Shown: positions 24,708 to 37,694 of the stretch, one piece after another
Numbering within the stretch: the stretch's first letter is position 1
Layout: each line of letters starts with the position of its first letter
From: Marasmius tenuissimus
Lineage: Eukaryota > Basidiomycota > Agaricomycetes > Agaricales > Marasmiaceae
NCBI GenBank assembly: GCA_029532415.1
Contig: JAQOTA010000050.1
Span: 3,472,001 to 3,536,000 of the forward strand
Direction of reading: 5' to 3'
Length of the DNA: 64,000 bases
Program-made: the position numbers and the translations under genes
The notes under the pieces: model-generated
The model's input: only the letters and a program-made list of their open reading frames with translations
What the model was told of the DNA's origin: nothing
Databases searched by the model: none

Positions 24708-27700
24708 ATGACAATGATTCTACTCCCTACACCTAAAAATTCCTGGAAACTTGACCTCCAATCGCCTTCCGCGGGTTTCCCCTCGGCGAAAAGGTATCCA
24801 CACCCTCCAGCATGCAGCTAACTGATTAGTATTTTCTCGACTTAACAATTAGTCTACCTCACGTCCTCCACCATTCCGCCGATTCAAAGTTTCTTGCAGG
24901 AGTTGTGGGCGAGGATGGACCATTCGAATGGCCGTCTCTGAACTCATATTGGAACTCGTATCGGAACACAAAGCCTCCTCAGAAACTTCAATATGCTCGG
25001 TAACTGATACATGCGACTGTGTGGCGACTCATTTGAGCTCGTGCGACGGATATCAATGATTGGATATTGGATGATTACAAGAAGAAAAGTTGAAGAGCAA
25101 TTTCCCTCACTTGACGTAGAGTACCTTGTTTCAATATTTCATGTTACCCATAGCATAACGGAATACGGCTGTTTCTTGACCAGCATTTTCTAACCTATAG
25201 CCAGCGCCTTGAGTACTTTATTGAGAACTTGCTTATGCAGAATCGAGGCCGCGGAGGTTGACATCATCACCGCCAATGCCATCCCCTCATTTCTCCCTCT
25301 GACCACAAGTACAACGTTGACAACGACAAGCCCAAGGGACAATGTCGGCTCTCGAGGCAGACTATGTCGACGAGTCGTGCGTATACTCTTCATCGCTCAG
25401 GTTTCCCTGCTGAGTATTCTGCAGCCATATGCAGGCCTTTCGTGAAGCCCTTCGTACCGATGAAGTCAATTACTTCGATGCTGCAAACTCCCCTGGCCCC
25501 TCCGCCTCACCGACTCTGTCTCCAGTGAACAGTATTCGGGTTCATAAAGTATCTGCTCTGAGTGACTTTGCGCCAGTAAACCTACGCGTCAGGAAGTGAG
25601 TCTGTTGGGCTCAAATTCCGAGTGATGCAGCGCTCATATACATACCAATATACAGGAAGAACAGGAAGGCTCGAATACACAACAAACGACACGACTGTCT
25701 TTACCTCCTGCTTCGCTGGCCTCTCCTTGTATGCCAAACTCTTTCGACCTGTGAACTCGAGCTCAATCCCTCTTCCGCAAACAGATATTTATCTTCGTCT
25801 TCATAACGGCCGAGTTTGGTTTATATGTCTTTATTCGACAAGTGGTGAATGGGAAGGAGTGGATATCTGCATGTGCGTCCGTGATACTAACCTGCTGTAT
25901 CGCTTACCGACATAACGTGGTAGGGCGAGGGAAGAAGGGCGTATTGCGGAAACGTATGCGCGCTGCGCGAACTTACGAGGCAAGTCATCGAGAACAATAT
26001 CACGAGAGACCAGGAAATCACCTACTGTTCAGGAATGGAAAGAAGCAGCGAAGGCAATGGACGAGTATCTCAAATTCGACGAATGGAAGAATGTCCGTTT
26101 TCATGCATTTTCATTGGGAGGAACTTCATGATTGATCGACCTTCAGGTGGATGAAGACAGTTTTTACGACTGGAAATTGATCAGGAGGGTAACACGTTCA
26201 TTGAAAGCACTCAGAGAGAAGAACGACGTCAGAGGGTGTCTTGGAGTCCTGGAGACGTGTATAAGGGCGAACTTTGCAGGCATTGAATCTTCAAGGTCAG
26301 TATTCGTACACGTTTGTGCTCTCGGGCGCCTCTGACGCGAGACCAGACTCTACAGTGAGACCTTCCTTGGCACAAAGAACCTGATTGAATGTGAGCAACG
26401 TCCATCCTTACCCATGAGCACCATACTGAAATATGGAAAGCGTACTACGACGAGGAAGAGAAGGCACTGGAATTCATTCGGGATTCAACTCAACTCACGG
26501 TAGATGAGAAGAAGAAGTTCTTCAAGAGTGCGAACACCAATTTTGGTCAGTATCCATCTATCATGGACGGTTGTGAGGGACTGAGCAAGGTCAATAGGTA
26601 TCTCAGCACTCTGCTTATCCGGCGGTGCTTCCTTTGGATACTGTTAGTGCGCTCGCTCTAGAACGTGTCCTTTGACTGATGAAATCAGACCACGTCGGGG
26701 TCATGAAGGCCTTCGTGGAGGCCGACCTCCTTCCTCGAGTGATTACAGGAACAAGTGCCGGGGGGCTCATTGCAGCTCTCGTATGTTGTCGGAAAGATGA
26801 AGAACTCAAATCTGTACTTGTCCCGGAGCTTGCAAATCGGATAACTGCATGCGAAGATACGTTTTCTGTTTGGGGTCGTCGATTTTGGAAAACTGGGGCT
26901 CGTTTCGACAGCATTCTGTACGATCGCTCCCACTTTCATCCCAGCACTTGGCTCCTGACATTCTCTGACAGATGGGCTCGTAAAGCAACGTTTTTCACGA
27001 TGGGTTCGCTCACATTTGCCGAAGCCTACGCGAGAACGGGACGTATTCTGAACATCTCAGTTATCCCTGCGGACCAGAACTCACCGACCCGGCTCCTGAA
27101 CTACATCACAGCTCCAGACTGCGTCATTTGGTCCGCTCTCCTTGCTTCGGCCGCTGTACCTGGAATCTTGAACCCAGTTGTCTTGATGCAAAAATTGAAA
27201 GATGGCACGATTATACCATGGGAGTTCTCTTCGAAATTCAAAGACGGTAGTCTCAGGGTAGATATTCCCATACAGAGCCTCAATCTTTTCTTCAATGGTG
27301 AGTTTCTCCGTGGACTCAAGGCGTTAATAAATTCCGGCCTTACATGCCTGCCTGCAGTGACATTCCCTGTTGTTTCGCAAGTGAATCCGGTGGGTAGTTT
27401 TTTGATGTAAACTTGTGTCAAGGGCTTATCGCTTTGCGCAGCATGTGCACCTGTTTTTCTTCGCTCCAAGGGGCTCTGCGGGAAAACCGGTAGCTCACAG
27501 AAAGGGAAAAGGTAGCCACCTACTCTTCTCAGTCATAAATGCGAGGCACTAAATGCGTTGACAGGATGGAGAGGCAAGCGTCCATTTCCGGTCCAGACGG
27601 AGGCGTATTCATTTCATACTTTCAGGGAACTTTCTCCTGTCGGCGGTCGAGCAGTGGCTGAAGCATGAGCTCACAAAGAACTTCAAAGTACGGAGCGCCT

Positions 27701-28643
27701 TGCCACCGCTTTGTGGACATCGTCTGACAGCCTAATGTCCCGCACAGGTTATACGCGATCTCGAACTACTACCGACTGTATTGGGTCAAGATTGGTCGAG
27801 TGTTTTCTTGCAACGATTTGACGGTGCTGTGACGTGAGGAGTTTTTTTCGAGTTTGGAATCAAGGTCTAGATTGCTCACAATTGCGCCCGTCAGCATATG
27901 GCCACGAACTCGTTTATGGGTATGGAGCGAAACTTTTTACGACCTGTCGGGCGCCTTTGACATTTCCTGTAGGACTGGTTCCGTATCTTAACTGATCCAG
28001 ATCCTGCAGAATTGGAGCGAATGATCAAAGTTGGATCGTTGGTTACATGGCCAAAGGTGAGTCTATAGGTCAGATCTATCAACACTAGGGCCCGCTTTTT
28101 CGCATAGACCGTTAAATGTGGATGATGCGATCCCCACTGTCTGGCTTTCTACTGACATGTCCCTCCCTGCAGCTCCACATGATTGGAAATAGGATGAGGA
28201 TTGAGAAGCAGATCCATCTTGGTCGCCAGACCGTGAGAAGAGCGCTTAAAGCCCCGCTACACAGCGCCCATGCCCGGAACGCGCTCCGAATCAACACAAT
28301 CGCTGGCGATCAAGCACTATCTATTGACAGCGACACTGAAAGAGCGTTCACCAACGGATCTCGGCGGAGCCTACACAATCGACGGTTCCACGGCTCGTCA
28401 GGGAATACTACCCCATCTCGAAAGGCCTCTCACGAAAACCTCGACCCCGTATCTCATACATCAAAGAGAGGGGACCCGGTGGGGGCCAGAGGTGCAAACG
28501 CAAGTGGACCTCAGTCTTTCCTCACGCGGCTACGAACGCATTCCTTCCCGAATGTCTCTTTTCAGTCGAAGACACAGAGATCATTGGATTTGGATGGCCC
28601 TGATGAACAGGATTGGAGCACCGACGACGACGAATCACCATAG
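24708..28643 (+). CDS. Patatin-like triacylglycerol lipase (Tgl4/Tgl5 type)
   Basis: Many exons. The recognisable part begins at about 25430 (FREALRTDEVNYFDAA, then KVSALSDFAPVNLRVRK). A hydrophobic stretch near 25790-25840 (IFIFVFITAEFGLYVFIRQ) is a membrane or lipid-droplet anchor. WKEAAKAMDEYLKFDEWKN and FYDWKLIRRVTRSLKAL follow. The patatin core has oxyanion-hole sequence CLSGGASFGYYH (joined across an intron near 26645), nucleophile elbow GTSAG near 26752, and catalytic Asp in KDGSL near 27243. The C-terminus is Ser/Arg-rich. Tgl3/4/5 hydrolyse stored triacylglycerol at lipid droplets. The 5' exons (MTMILLPTPKNSWKLDL at 24708 and on) can be joined through plausible introns to QRLEYFIENLLMQ near 25205, but I do not recognise that part, so the true start is less certain. 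Confidence 0.82.
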
Positions 28644-28808
28644 TAGAAACCATGTAATGTTTACTCTGACATTCGTAAATACTCTAATGAAACATGTAAT
28701 CGATACGCAATGCTGGCCACCCGAATGTGTAGGTGAAAGGGGAAGCGGGAAGGTGATGATACAATTTTGCATGTCCGTCGTTGATATCTCCGCCCTGGTG
28801 TCATTTTC

Positions 28809-30098
28809 TTACATGTTCTCCTCACCCTTCCACTCTTCTGGCTTGACGCAATTGCCCTCCATTCCCGCAGTGATCCACGCCAACGTCCTGTTCCTTGTGC
28901 CTGCAATTTCGGCGTTATCGACTAGTGTACGAATGGCTTTAATTGCGTCAGCTGGCAGGTTGAGTTCCGCAGCATGCGCGTTGTCTTCCACACGTTCTAC
29001 CGAACGAGAACCAGGAATCGGGATCCCTATAATGTCATTAGTTTTCGTTGACGTCTCAGGGATGGAATGGGGTACTTACATGTCGGGTGCTCAGCGAGTA
29101 TCCACGCAAGCGCTATCTGACTATTGCTCGAACCGTACTGATCGGCGATCTCTTTGAGTTTGTCGACGATGGCGAGGTTTTTCGGGAAGTTTTCCTCTGA
29201 CCACCGTGGTAGGGTGAGGCGGAGATCATTGGAATCAAAGTCGGCCCGGGAGCGGAATCTGTAAAATTTTCTAAGTCAACGAACACTGAGGCGAAGTTGA
29301 TAAAACACATACCGTCCAGTGACAAGTCCTCGGGCAAGAGGAGAGTATGCAATGATTGAAACGCCGAGTTCATCGGCGGCGGCGGCCAGTCCGTTTTGCT
29401 CAATGTCGAGCGTGAATGGACTGTACTCGACCTGGACAGCGATGAGCTTATCTCCAACTCCCGGGACAGCTTTGGCTCTCCTCAGGGTCTCGATGCTGCA
29501 TTCACTGAGACCGAGGTATCGGATTTTTCCCTCGTCAATGAAAGGGCGAAGAGTCTCAAGCACAACTTCGATAGGGACTTTGGGATCAACGCGATGTTGG
29601 TAGTACAAATCAATGTGGTCGGTCTTGAGTTTCTCTAGGGATCGAAGGACCGATTTTTTTATGTGCGAAGGCTTGGAAGTGGGCCCGTCTTGTGGGTTTC
29701 CTTCTGGATCGAAAGCACCAAACTTGGTGGCGAGGAAGATTTCAGATCGCCTTCCTGTAGTTTCGAACCATTTCCCAATCGCATCTTCGGCTACAAGTAA
29801 TGAAGAGCTTTAGTGGAGAGCTTTGGCTTGATCAGCGCAGCACGTACAAGTTCCATAGATATTGGCCGTATCCCAAAAGTTCATTCCACGGTCCGCCGCG
29901 TAGGTGAGTGCCTTGAACGCTTCTTCCTCATCTGTCTTGCCATACCAAGCACCAATACCTGATAATTCGCAGATCAGCACGATTACACGTGGGTAAAAAA
30001 GTAAAATAATGACCCATAGCTCCGAAACCAATGGACGCGACCTTAGGACCGTTTCGTCCAAGAGCACGCTTAGGGATCTTTGAGAGAGTACTGGCCAT
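28809..30098 (-). CDS. Aldo/keto reductase
   Basis: Starts MASTLSKIPKRALGRNGPKV at 30098 and ends at 28809, with several short introns. The TIM-barrel AKR tetrad is visible: Asp in NFWDTAN, Tyr in NIYG, Lys in FLATKFGAF and His in YYQHRVDP. KIRYLGLSECSIETLRRA, VEYSPFTLDIE, AYSPLARGLVTGRF and IGIPIPGSRSVERVEDN (NADPH phosphate contact region) complete the family picture. It resembles the AKR subgroup that includes fungal and plant pyridoxal and aldehyde reductases of about 330 residues; the substrate is unknown. The C-terminal helix shows an AHAAELNLPADA pattern. Its promoter carries two CGGCCG sites. Confidence 0.93.
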
Positions 30099-30224
30099 TT
30101 TCAAATCGTGTAGGTGGATATATGAACGAGGTGTTGTAGAATGGTGGGGTTTAATGTCGATTCCATGTCTCCTCAATGGTTCTTATATCTCGCGACACGC
30201 TGTTGTGAATATTTGTCGAGAGAG

Positions 30225-30285
30225 CGGCCGTCATCTTGAAGTTAGAGGAGGAAAAGTTTGATTGCTATTTTTGTCGAAGCGGCCG
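30225..30285. promoter_or_regulatory. Paired CGGCCG sites upstream of the aldo/keto reductase
   Basis: CGGCCG occurs at 30225-30230 and 30280-30285, 127-187 bp upstream of the minus-strand start at 30098. Flanks read GAGCGGCCGTCAT and AAGCGGCCGGTTGTCAT. The pair spacing (55 bp) is close to the 62 bp seen upstream of the FAD oxidase. Confidence 0.45.
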
Positions 30286-30289
30286 GTTG

Positions 30290-31027
30290 TCATTTCGGCT
30301 AATTGCCGTGATGTCAGCAAGTCTCGAGTAAAAACGCGAACTTGGTGGAGTTGCATGAGTCGATTACATGGAGGCCTGACGTGCTTCGAGTACCTATAGC
30401 CAGTTCTTCTTGAAGTTCTCGTTCTGAAGCTTCGTTAGCCTAGGCGTATGATGTCACTTCTCATAACGACTCAAATAGACATGTCCTTGGGTCATGGCTT
30501 GTATTATGCATCTGATGCGACGACTCGGAGTATGTACGAAAGTTCTCACTATTTGCTGCTGGAAGTCAACTAGGACTCCTAGGGTGACGGGTCTCGGCTG
30601 GTTTCCGACTCAGACGGTGGATTACTCTTGACTAGTGCGTTGACTTTGACTTATACATGGATAGTCAGACCCGCTTGAACCTCTTCGAGCCATTCAGAGA
30701 CGTGTGCACCCAGCCGACTCTCGGATACCATCCGAATTCAATCCACCCTGAGGGATCCTCAGTGGCAATGCTGCTACTTGTTCAAGCCACGCAGAAAGCG
30801 TTGGCCGCGTGTTGGGCGTGTTGGTCGCTTTGGCCGGTCTGATGTCGATGAATTCCGCAAGGAGCGTGGAAAGAAACTAGGATTGCAAACAAGATACAGG
30901 AAATGGGATTGTCTATTACTGTAGTCATACTTGACCACTCTTCTTCTACAATAATTCAACTCCTTACGCCATCGGTTTTCTGAATCGACTGTCAGAAAAA
31001 AATCGGTGACACGGGCTGCGTGGCAAC
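30290..31027. other. Intergenic region, no gene seen
   Basis: This lies between the aldo/keto reductase promoter and the 3' end of the first P450 gene. I see no exon with family resemblance; short frames (up to about 60 codons) have no support. Confidence 0.5.
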
Positions 31028-33320
31028 TTACAAGAGCTTGACCTTCATTGGAGCGCTTGGGCCTTTGCTCTCTTTCCCTTTAACGTACGGCACGACAGTC
31101 ACACCCATCCGCCAGTCAATCTCCTCGGAGACAGCCTCGAACTCAAAGTACGGGATGAGGATGGAGAGCACGAGCTCTGAATATAAGTCAGCCAAACGCA
31201 CGGCTGAAGATGATGGACAAATACGAACTGATCTCAAGAAGCGCAAACTTCATACCAGGGCATGCCCGTCCGCCGCCAAGGAATGTCATACTAACAACAC
31301 GGATCAGCTGATTGCATTTCGGGTGACAGAAACTGTCGACTCACATGTTCGAGAAGATCCCGGGCATTTCACGCCGTTTTCCGTCGACTCAAGGATGGTC
31401 TTTCCTAGCCACCTTTCAGGTTTGAGCTCGTTCACATCGTCTCCCCAAATCGCACGGCTCCTATTTGAGGCGCTAAGTCCAATGTAGATGGGCGTTCCCT
31501 TTCTTATCAGGAGCTCCTTTGCCTCAGTTCCTCGTCGTTCGCCGGGAATTGGGAATTGGAGAGGAACGACACAGTCCTCAGTTGTCTCGCGCCAAACGAA
31601 GGTGACAGGGGAGAAAAGGCGGAGAGCCTCTCGACAAACGGCATCTAGATAAGGAAGGTTGTTGAGGTCGCTATACTCCAACATTTGGGACCCATTTTTC
31701 TGAGAAGATGTCGATCAACACCCTCAATCACAAGACAGACCATCATCAACACAAACCTTAACCGCGTCATTGATTTCTTCCCTGAGCCGCTGTTGCATTT
31801 CAGGATGTTTCGCCATCAAGCACAAGAGACGACTCAGAGCTCCGGAGGTAGTCTCCTGGCCACCAAGGACGATGGAGCTCATGTTCGCGACAACGTCTTC
31901 ATCGGTCATGCGATCCTCCTCATCGGCTTGTGAGTTCGCCCACACTGAAGAGCCGTGAGATGGGAATATATAGGAATATGCGGGAACTTACTGAGAAGAG
32001 TGGCCAAGTCCTTTCCGCCCATAGTGCTCTTTTCGAGCTCGGACAATGAGCCTTCTTCAAGCATCTTTCTCTTCTCGATGAAGAGTTTCTTGCACACCGG
32101 ATGCATCGTGTCGCAACCCCATTTGAACTGGGATTGATGTCAACAGGAAGAAAACAGAGGTAGGATCGGAAATACCTTTCGCAGTGACGGCCAGGGGACG
32201 TAATAGACAGCGTTCGAAAGAATGCGGCGCAGCCAGTCTGGTTTGAGCTTTCGAAGGTCTCTAGGTATGGGAGAACCAAGAAGATTCTTCCCGACATTGG
32301 CCTAAGGTAGAACGAGGTGAGTCAAGGAGGACGAATCGTATAATATACACTTACAAAACCGTCTTCAAGGCTTCGTGAAACTCGTTGAACTCTTTGCTGC
32401 CATGGTCGAAGGAATTGAAGGAGTGTCCTAACCCCCCTTGTGAGATGAGCTCGAGAGCTGTGCGAGTGAGGTGATCAAGAACATCCACGACGCCGTTACT
32501 GCTACTATGAACAGCCTTGGCTAGGGCGTCGCGGGACTTTTCGATGATTTGAGCGTATGAAAAGAGCTCAACGCGTTGTGAGCTCACCTGGAACGCGATT
32601 TTATAGAACATGGGCGTGAGCTTTGAGACGAAGGCCGCCGTGAAGACCGGGTTCAGCATCTTGCGTTGCTTCTTATGATCATCGCCTGAAGAACAAGCGA
32701 ATGAGTTATGGATAATTGTATCGCGCAAGAAAGGCACGCACCCCAAACAGACGCAAGACTGTTGCCGTGGTGGATGACTCCGAAAAGTCTTATCGTCGAA
32801 AGGTGAGAACACGTAGGCTAGTGAAGAAGAAAATCCATACCCGGAGAACTCAATGGATTCGGGGAAATTCTGTTGATTTCTCACAAGGATTGAGTTGAGA
32901 GCGAGAGGATCGGTCACATAAAGCGCGTCTTTCTGAAGCTATTGGGGCCCGTGAGAACCTCAGTAGGTCGACCTGTCAACCTCGACTCACCCCAAACAGC
33001 CCTCCTTTCAATCTGGCTATATGGCCATATCTCTCCGTCATGGGGTAGTGAAGATCAAAGAGAGAAGTCTCTGAGTGCAGAGTAGGCAAATAACCTTGAT
33101 GGCGGACCACAAAGTCAGCGTTGAGTCGAGGCAAAGAGTAAAGAACGATACCCAATAGTGAGTTGAATGAAGGACCAGGAATGTGAGCGTAAGATGATGC
33201 TCGAAAAAACTTCTTAATGACATCGAGGACCACTAGACTGGTCACCAAGCCCAGCCCAAGGTATAATGCCTCTGTGGTCGACCTCGGGGCAAATTTAGCC
33301 AGTTCGAGTTGGATAGCCAT
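31028..33320 (-). CDS. Cytochrome P450 with N-terminal membrane anchor
   Basis: Starts MAIQLELAKFAPRSTTEAL at 33320; a hydrophobic anchor (LGLGLVTSLVVLDVIKKFF) is followed by the proline hinge HIPGPS. About ten introns of 48-60 nt. Class signatures are present in order: the C-helix region DDHKKQRKMLNPVF, I-helix IVLGGQETTSGAL with the acid-Thr pair, K-helix ExxR in CREALRLFSP, a PERF-like PERWLG, and the heme loop FLGGGRACPGMKFAL near 31270 with the Cys ligand. The C-terminus EIDWRMGVTVVPYVKG is typical of Agaricomycete microsomal P450s near the CYP5144/CYP512 type. All exons join in frame, so I see no sign of a pseudogene. Substrate unknown. It is divergent from the next P450 with 390 bp between starts. 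Confidence 0.93.
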
Positions 33321-33429
33321 GATTCTGGCACGAAATATTCGAAGAAATCAGAAGCGAGGGCCTCATTTTAAAGACCGTGCCGGATCAGAGATGATCGTTT
33401 GGAGGAAGATGAGAGTAGCCACCAAGTCG

Positions 33430-33552
33430 CGGCCGTCGCAGTCTCTGCTCCTTCCATCTATGGAAATTCTGTTGCCTTTTGACCGAGCGGCCGGCAAAAA
33501 AGTACGGGCGCTTGAGCTGGGCCTGTCTCTTGACTCCGACTCCACACGGCCG
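33430..33552. promoter_or_regulatory. Three CGGCCG sites in the divergent P450 promoter
   Basis: CGGCCG at 33430-33435, 33488-33493 and 33547-33552, regularly spaced by 58-59 bp inside the 390 bp region shared by the two P450 genes. Even spacing close to that of the pairs at 3.9 and 30.2 kb is notable. Function is inferred. Confidence 0.45.
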
Positions 33553-33665
33553 CTGCACCTTGCAAGTGGTTCAGCACCTCTATTCGCTTGCTTTTCCAAT
33601 GCTCCAGCTGAACGGCCACCTTGAGATGAAACTTGACGGCCTTGATGCTTGTAACGAGTATCCAG

Positions 33666-33672
33666 TATAAAT
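33666..33672 (+). promoter_or_regulatory. TATA-like box
   Basis: TATAAAT lies 39 bp upstream of the second P450's ATG at 33711, which leaves a very short 5' UTR if used. Confidence 0.35.
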
Positions 33673-33710
33673 TCAATGTGAGTGCTTCACAGAAGCAAGT
33701 ACCCCCCAGG

Positions 33711-35643
33711 ATGATCGAACTGACTTCAAACTTTTACACTCTTGCAGGCGTTATAACATGCGCTCTCTGCGTGTTGGTGGTGAAACAATTCAGCCCACCC
33801 GCCGAGCTTCAACATTTGCCTCGAGTTCCTATCCTACCCCTTCTCTGGAGTTACGCTAAGGGCGAAGTCGAAGATATCAGGATCAAGAAACTCATCGTTC
33901 CTTTCGCAAACGAAAAGAACGAGGGTGTTGTCGTCGTCTACGCTCTGGGAAGATGGATTGTTCACGTTCTGGATCACAAGGTTTGCTCTATCCGCCTACC
34001 AAGTACCTTGCCTATACTCATTCAGTTCCCAGATCGGGAGAGATTTATCTGCGGATATTGATACCTGGCCGAAGGAAGAACCTCCCGGTAAAGCCAGTTG
34101 TACACCTCATTCAATATTGTCTCTCACATTCGAAACCACAGATGACTCGCTGCTCTGGAGATTCGTTGGTCGCACGAACGTCATTCTGTCCAACGGAAGT
34201 AACTGGAAGCGCCATTCCCGGGTAGTGCGCTCAGCACTCGGACGAACTGTGCCCATTGGGGACTTCGTCTCACTTGCTCACAAGCTGTTCAAAAGAATGG
34301 GCTCAGGCGGCCGATTCAACTTCGACGATCTGACTATGGTAGGAAACCTCGCTCTCAACAGTTCGCTCGTCCCACACTTACTCACTGTCTTCCAGCGATA
34401 TACCTTGGACGCTGTTGGTGGGTAATGCATCATCAAAAATGAGCGAGCGTTCACTCATGAGCATATCAGGGACCACAACCTTCGGACATAATTTCAATGC
34501 CATCAACGAGGTGGACAACCCTTTTGTGAATGATTACAACTCTGTGATGGATAGTATCGCTTCTATCCCGTAGGCACCTCCCAATTTCGCTTGAATGTGA
34601 TCGCTGACAACCTGTCTCTAGATATATCGTATTTCCATTCCTCGAACGATGGGCTCCTCGTCCCAAGGTTATCAAGAAGATCGACTCGTTGGTGGCCATG
34701 TTCAGTCGCATACTCGAAGAAAAGAAGCACAACAAGGGCGATGACATGCTCACATTCATGCTTGAGGACGTCAGTTTTATCCTTGTGTCCTACTGCTAAG
34801 GCCCATTATTCTGACTCACGATCCAGCCAGAGATGTCTGACGTCGAATTTCGGGACAACATGGTCGTTTTCTTCATTGCCGGACATGCGCGTACAATCCC
34901 CCCTTTCAACGAACATGCATCTGACTAAGGTTTTGTAGGATACCACTGCTGGCGCGATGTCAAGTCTAGTCTACTACCTAGCGAAGAAGCCTGAACTCCA
35001 AGAGAAATGCCGAAAGGAAGTGATCGCTGCCATGGGCGAGAAAGAGCCAAACATGGAGAACATGCGAGATATGCCGTTCTTACAGGCCTGCATCCGAGAA
35101 GCCCTTCGTATAAACACACCGATCGTGAGTTGCGTCCTACCCCTTCCTTTTACCCGTTCTCAAGTTACTTCGGTAGACTTATATGGTGCCCCGCGCGTCG
35201 AAATATGAAGCGAACCTGGTCAGCTCGTCAGGGAAGAGGTATTATCTACCTCCCAACACATCCGTTATCCTCAACATTTGCGCCATCCATTACAACAACG
35301 AGTACTGGCCAGACCCTTATGAATTCCTTCCCGGACGATTCATGGCCAAAGACTCCAAGGAGGAAGCGAGACTGGATGCTAGTCTTTGGCTGTAAGTTTT
35401 CTTTTCTCTGTATCGGTACGGATACTTAAGCTATCATACAGGCCATTTGCGCTTGGTCCTCGTCAATGCCCAGCACGTAACTTTGCTCTGTACGAGCTGC
35501 GTACACTGGCATCTATGCTACTACAACAGTGGTCCTGGACGCTCCCCAAGGATTCTAAGCACAGTGAATTCCCGCAAAATGGTTTCTCCCCGTTCGCTCT
35601 GAGTTTGCCCAAGGATATGGAAATTGAATTCACTAAGGTGTAG
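33711..35643 (+). CDS. Cytochrome P450 (second of divergent pair)
   Basis: Starts MIELTSNFYTLAGVITCALC with a hydrophobic anchor to about residue 25. Exons join in frame through roughly nine short introns. Signatures: C-helix region NGSNWKRHSRVVR, TLDAVGGTTFGHNFNA, I-helix FFIAGHDTTAGAMSSLVYY, K-helix ExxR in CIREALRINTPI, PERF-equivalent EFLPGRF, and heme loop FALGPRQCPARNFAL near 35450. The residue after Cys-Pro is Ala rather than the usual Gly, a known tolerated variant. The aromatic EYWPDPYEF follows the family. It differs clearly from its divergent partner (33320-31028), so the pair is not a recent duplication. Substrate unknown. Confidence 0.93.
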
Positions 35644-37627
35644 ATTATTTCGACTTAGAACGCTTGTGTTATTTGTAAATAGCTTGCTCAATGAGATAAA
35701 GTAATGCTACAATGCTTGTGAGACTCATCGGTATCACTTATCCTGCTCTTCCTTGAGGTCCTTTCCTTAGGCAATCGAAATGTGGCGTACCTATTGCGAA
35801 ACGGCTGTGTCTTTACCACTTGTGCTTCAGAGGCTCCAAGCTTTCCCGTCGTCGCTCATGTGAAAAAGCCTCAGAGCTCAAGGTCGAACTTGGAGGTTTT
35901 CTCGCCCGGATAGAACCAGATTTGTTTGACCCATGATCTACCGCATACTAGTCTGACACGCAATATATTTCGGAAGGCTATGATCGTCGACAGGCTTGGG
36001 CCTGGCGGTAGATACTGGGGCACTTCTCTATTATCAGTAATCAATGAACTTAATGAATGACGTTTTCTTGTCCCGACTCACACAGCTGCGGGGAACAGGG
36101 TATGGCCAATCATCCACATGATAAGTGGTTCTCGGACTCTTGCTTTGTATATATCACAGAACAGTCAAAGAGCCATCATGGATCTGCATCAGGAATAAAT
36201 GAGTGTGTCGACGCCTTTCCAAACTCTCACAAAGTCCCATGTTCGCCGACGAGCGACCGAGATTCCCTCCAAACAGAGCGTACGTTATAACTTACCCGGA
36301 CGCATTGAAAACACTGACACAATATCTGAAGTAGCGCACGTCATCTCTTTTCCAGAAATTTCAGTAACATGATACCCCTCAGTGACTTTTAACAGAACAG
36401 AACTGGGAGGGTGGATCCATCTCTCGAAAAAAGGACCTACAAGTGCAAACAAACACAATCTCAGGCTGGATCAAACCTTGGACTTCTTTTCTTGATGGTG
36501 ATCGCTGTTTGCTTCAACCATGATATCCGTGAGTCCGCCAACTTACTCCCTCTCACGAATCACTCCCTAGTCCCAGCCCTGACAGTTGCTGGGAATCTTT
36601 TGCCAACCTCTGATTGTTCTGACAGCATCTACCTACCCGAACCAAATCCGAACAAACTTCAGGGATGAGTTGGGTTCAAGTCGTTTCAGACTGTCGGCGG
36701 TAAACGGTTAATATTTCTCGACCCTCGACCGCCCTCGACGCCCGAATTTCATCCTCGAATTCCGTCGGTTAAGTCGGAACTATTCGTGGCCCAACTCGAG
36801 GCAATCAGTTCAATTCTCAATTCTGCGCTGATCCAGGCGGCCGACCTTCCTTGTAGTAGACCGGTCACCGTATGCTCGGGTTGGAATGCGACGCTTGACT
36901 CCGCATTGGTCGGTCTCAGTGTTTACATCGCTTAATCCTCCGAAGTCACCATCCTCATACCGCCTCGTTGATTGGAGACAACTTACAAGTTACTTCCCGA
37001 TCTCAGACACCCACTCAGTCCTCAGTGATGAAGATGACTGATGCTCCACTTTATTGAGAACAGGATGAAAAAACAAGTCGGTCTATTTATTCATTTGAGG
37101 CCCCTCACTGTGGTACGGTACCAGTGACACCGTCATCTGGGCTCCGCTCTTTACATCCTGTTCCTAGTCTACTAATTATCCATTTAATCTCCAGCGAGCG
37201 GCGTCTCTCCAGGGAAGGGGCGATGTCAATACATGCTGTGGACTCGTTTTGAGGTTTTGTTTTCACGAGCCACGGAGGACTGGAAATGTCAATAATAGGT
37301 CGATCTCAGCCTGTATCAAGTCGTTCAGCCCGCCTTCGGGCTTTGGATATTCCACAGCCATCGCGAACGGTAAGCCACAATCACGATTCAATAGCTAAAC
37401 TTTTATGGAAGTCTCCCTCAGATTTCGGACGAAGCGGTGAACCAATACGTCAGCGTGGGAGATATACCATCCGCGGCAAGTAGATCCACATTGGTGGGCG
37501 TTAGACGTTTGAACGGTTCCTATCATTTCAATCCTTTCTCCTTGGAAACTCACGCTACGGCAGCTTCAATCGTCGGCGCGCAATGATGTTAGCCTTTCTT
37601 TGCAATCGGCCAGCCCTGAACCTTGGG
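35644..37627. other. Two-kilobase intergenic region
   Basis: This is one of the longest gene-free stretches in the window. I find no coding exons, tRNA or transposon ends. One CGGCCG is at 36838-36843. A run of CCCTCGACC-like short direct repeats is near 36720-36750. It holds the 3' region of the P450 and the upstream region of the zinc-finger gene. Confidence 0.45.
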
Positions 37628-37634
37628 TATAAAG
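37628..37634 (+). promoter_or_regulatory. TATA-like box
   Basis: TATAAAG lies 61 bp upstream of the ATG at 37695 of the zinc-finger gene. Confidence 0.4.
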
Positions 37635-37694
37635 CGTTGCGTTTTCTTGGCTGTTCTGTTTTTGTATCCCCCAAGAGAATCCCTGCAACCATTA

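Noticed and set aside
31028..33320. P450 as a pseudogene because of broken frames
   Set aside because: All breaks are explained by short GT-AG introns and every P450 signature is intact.
37286..37483. 65-codon plus frame upstream of the zinc-finger gene
   Set aside because: No conserved motif, splice support or link to the downstream gene.
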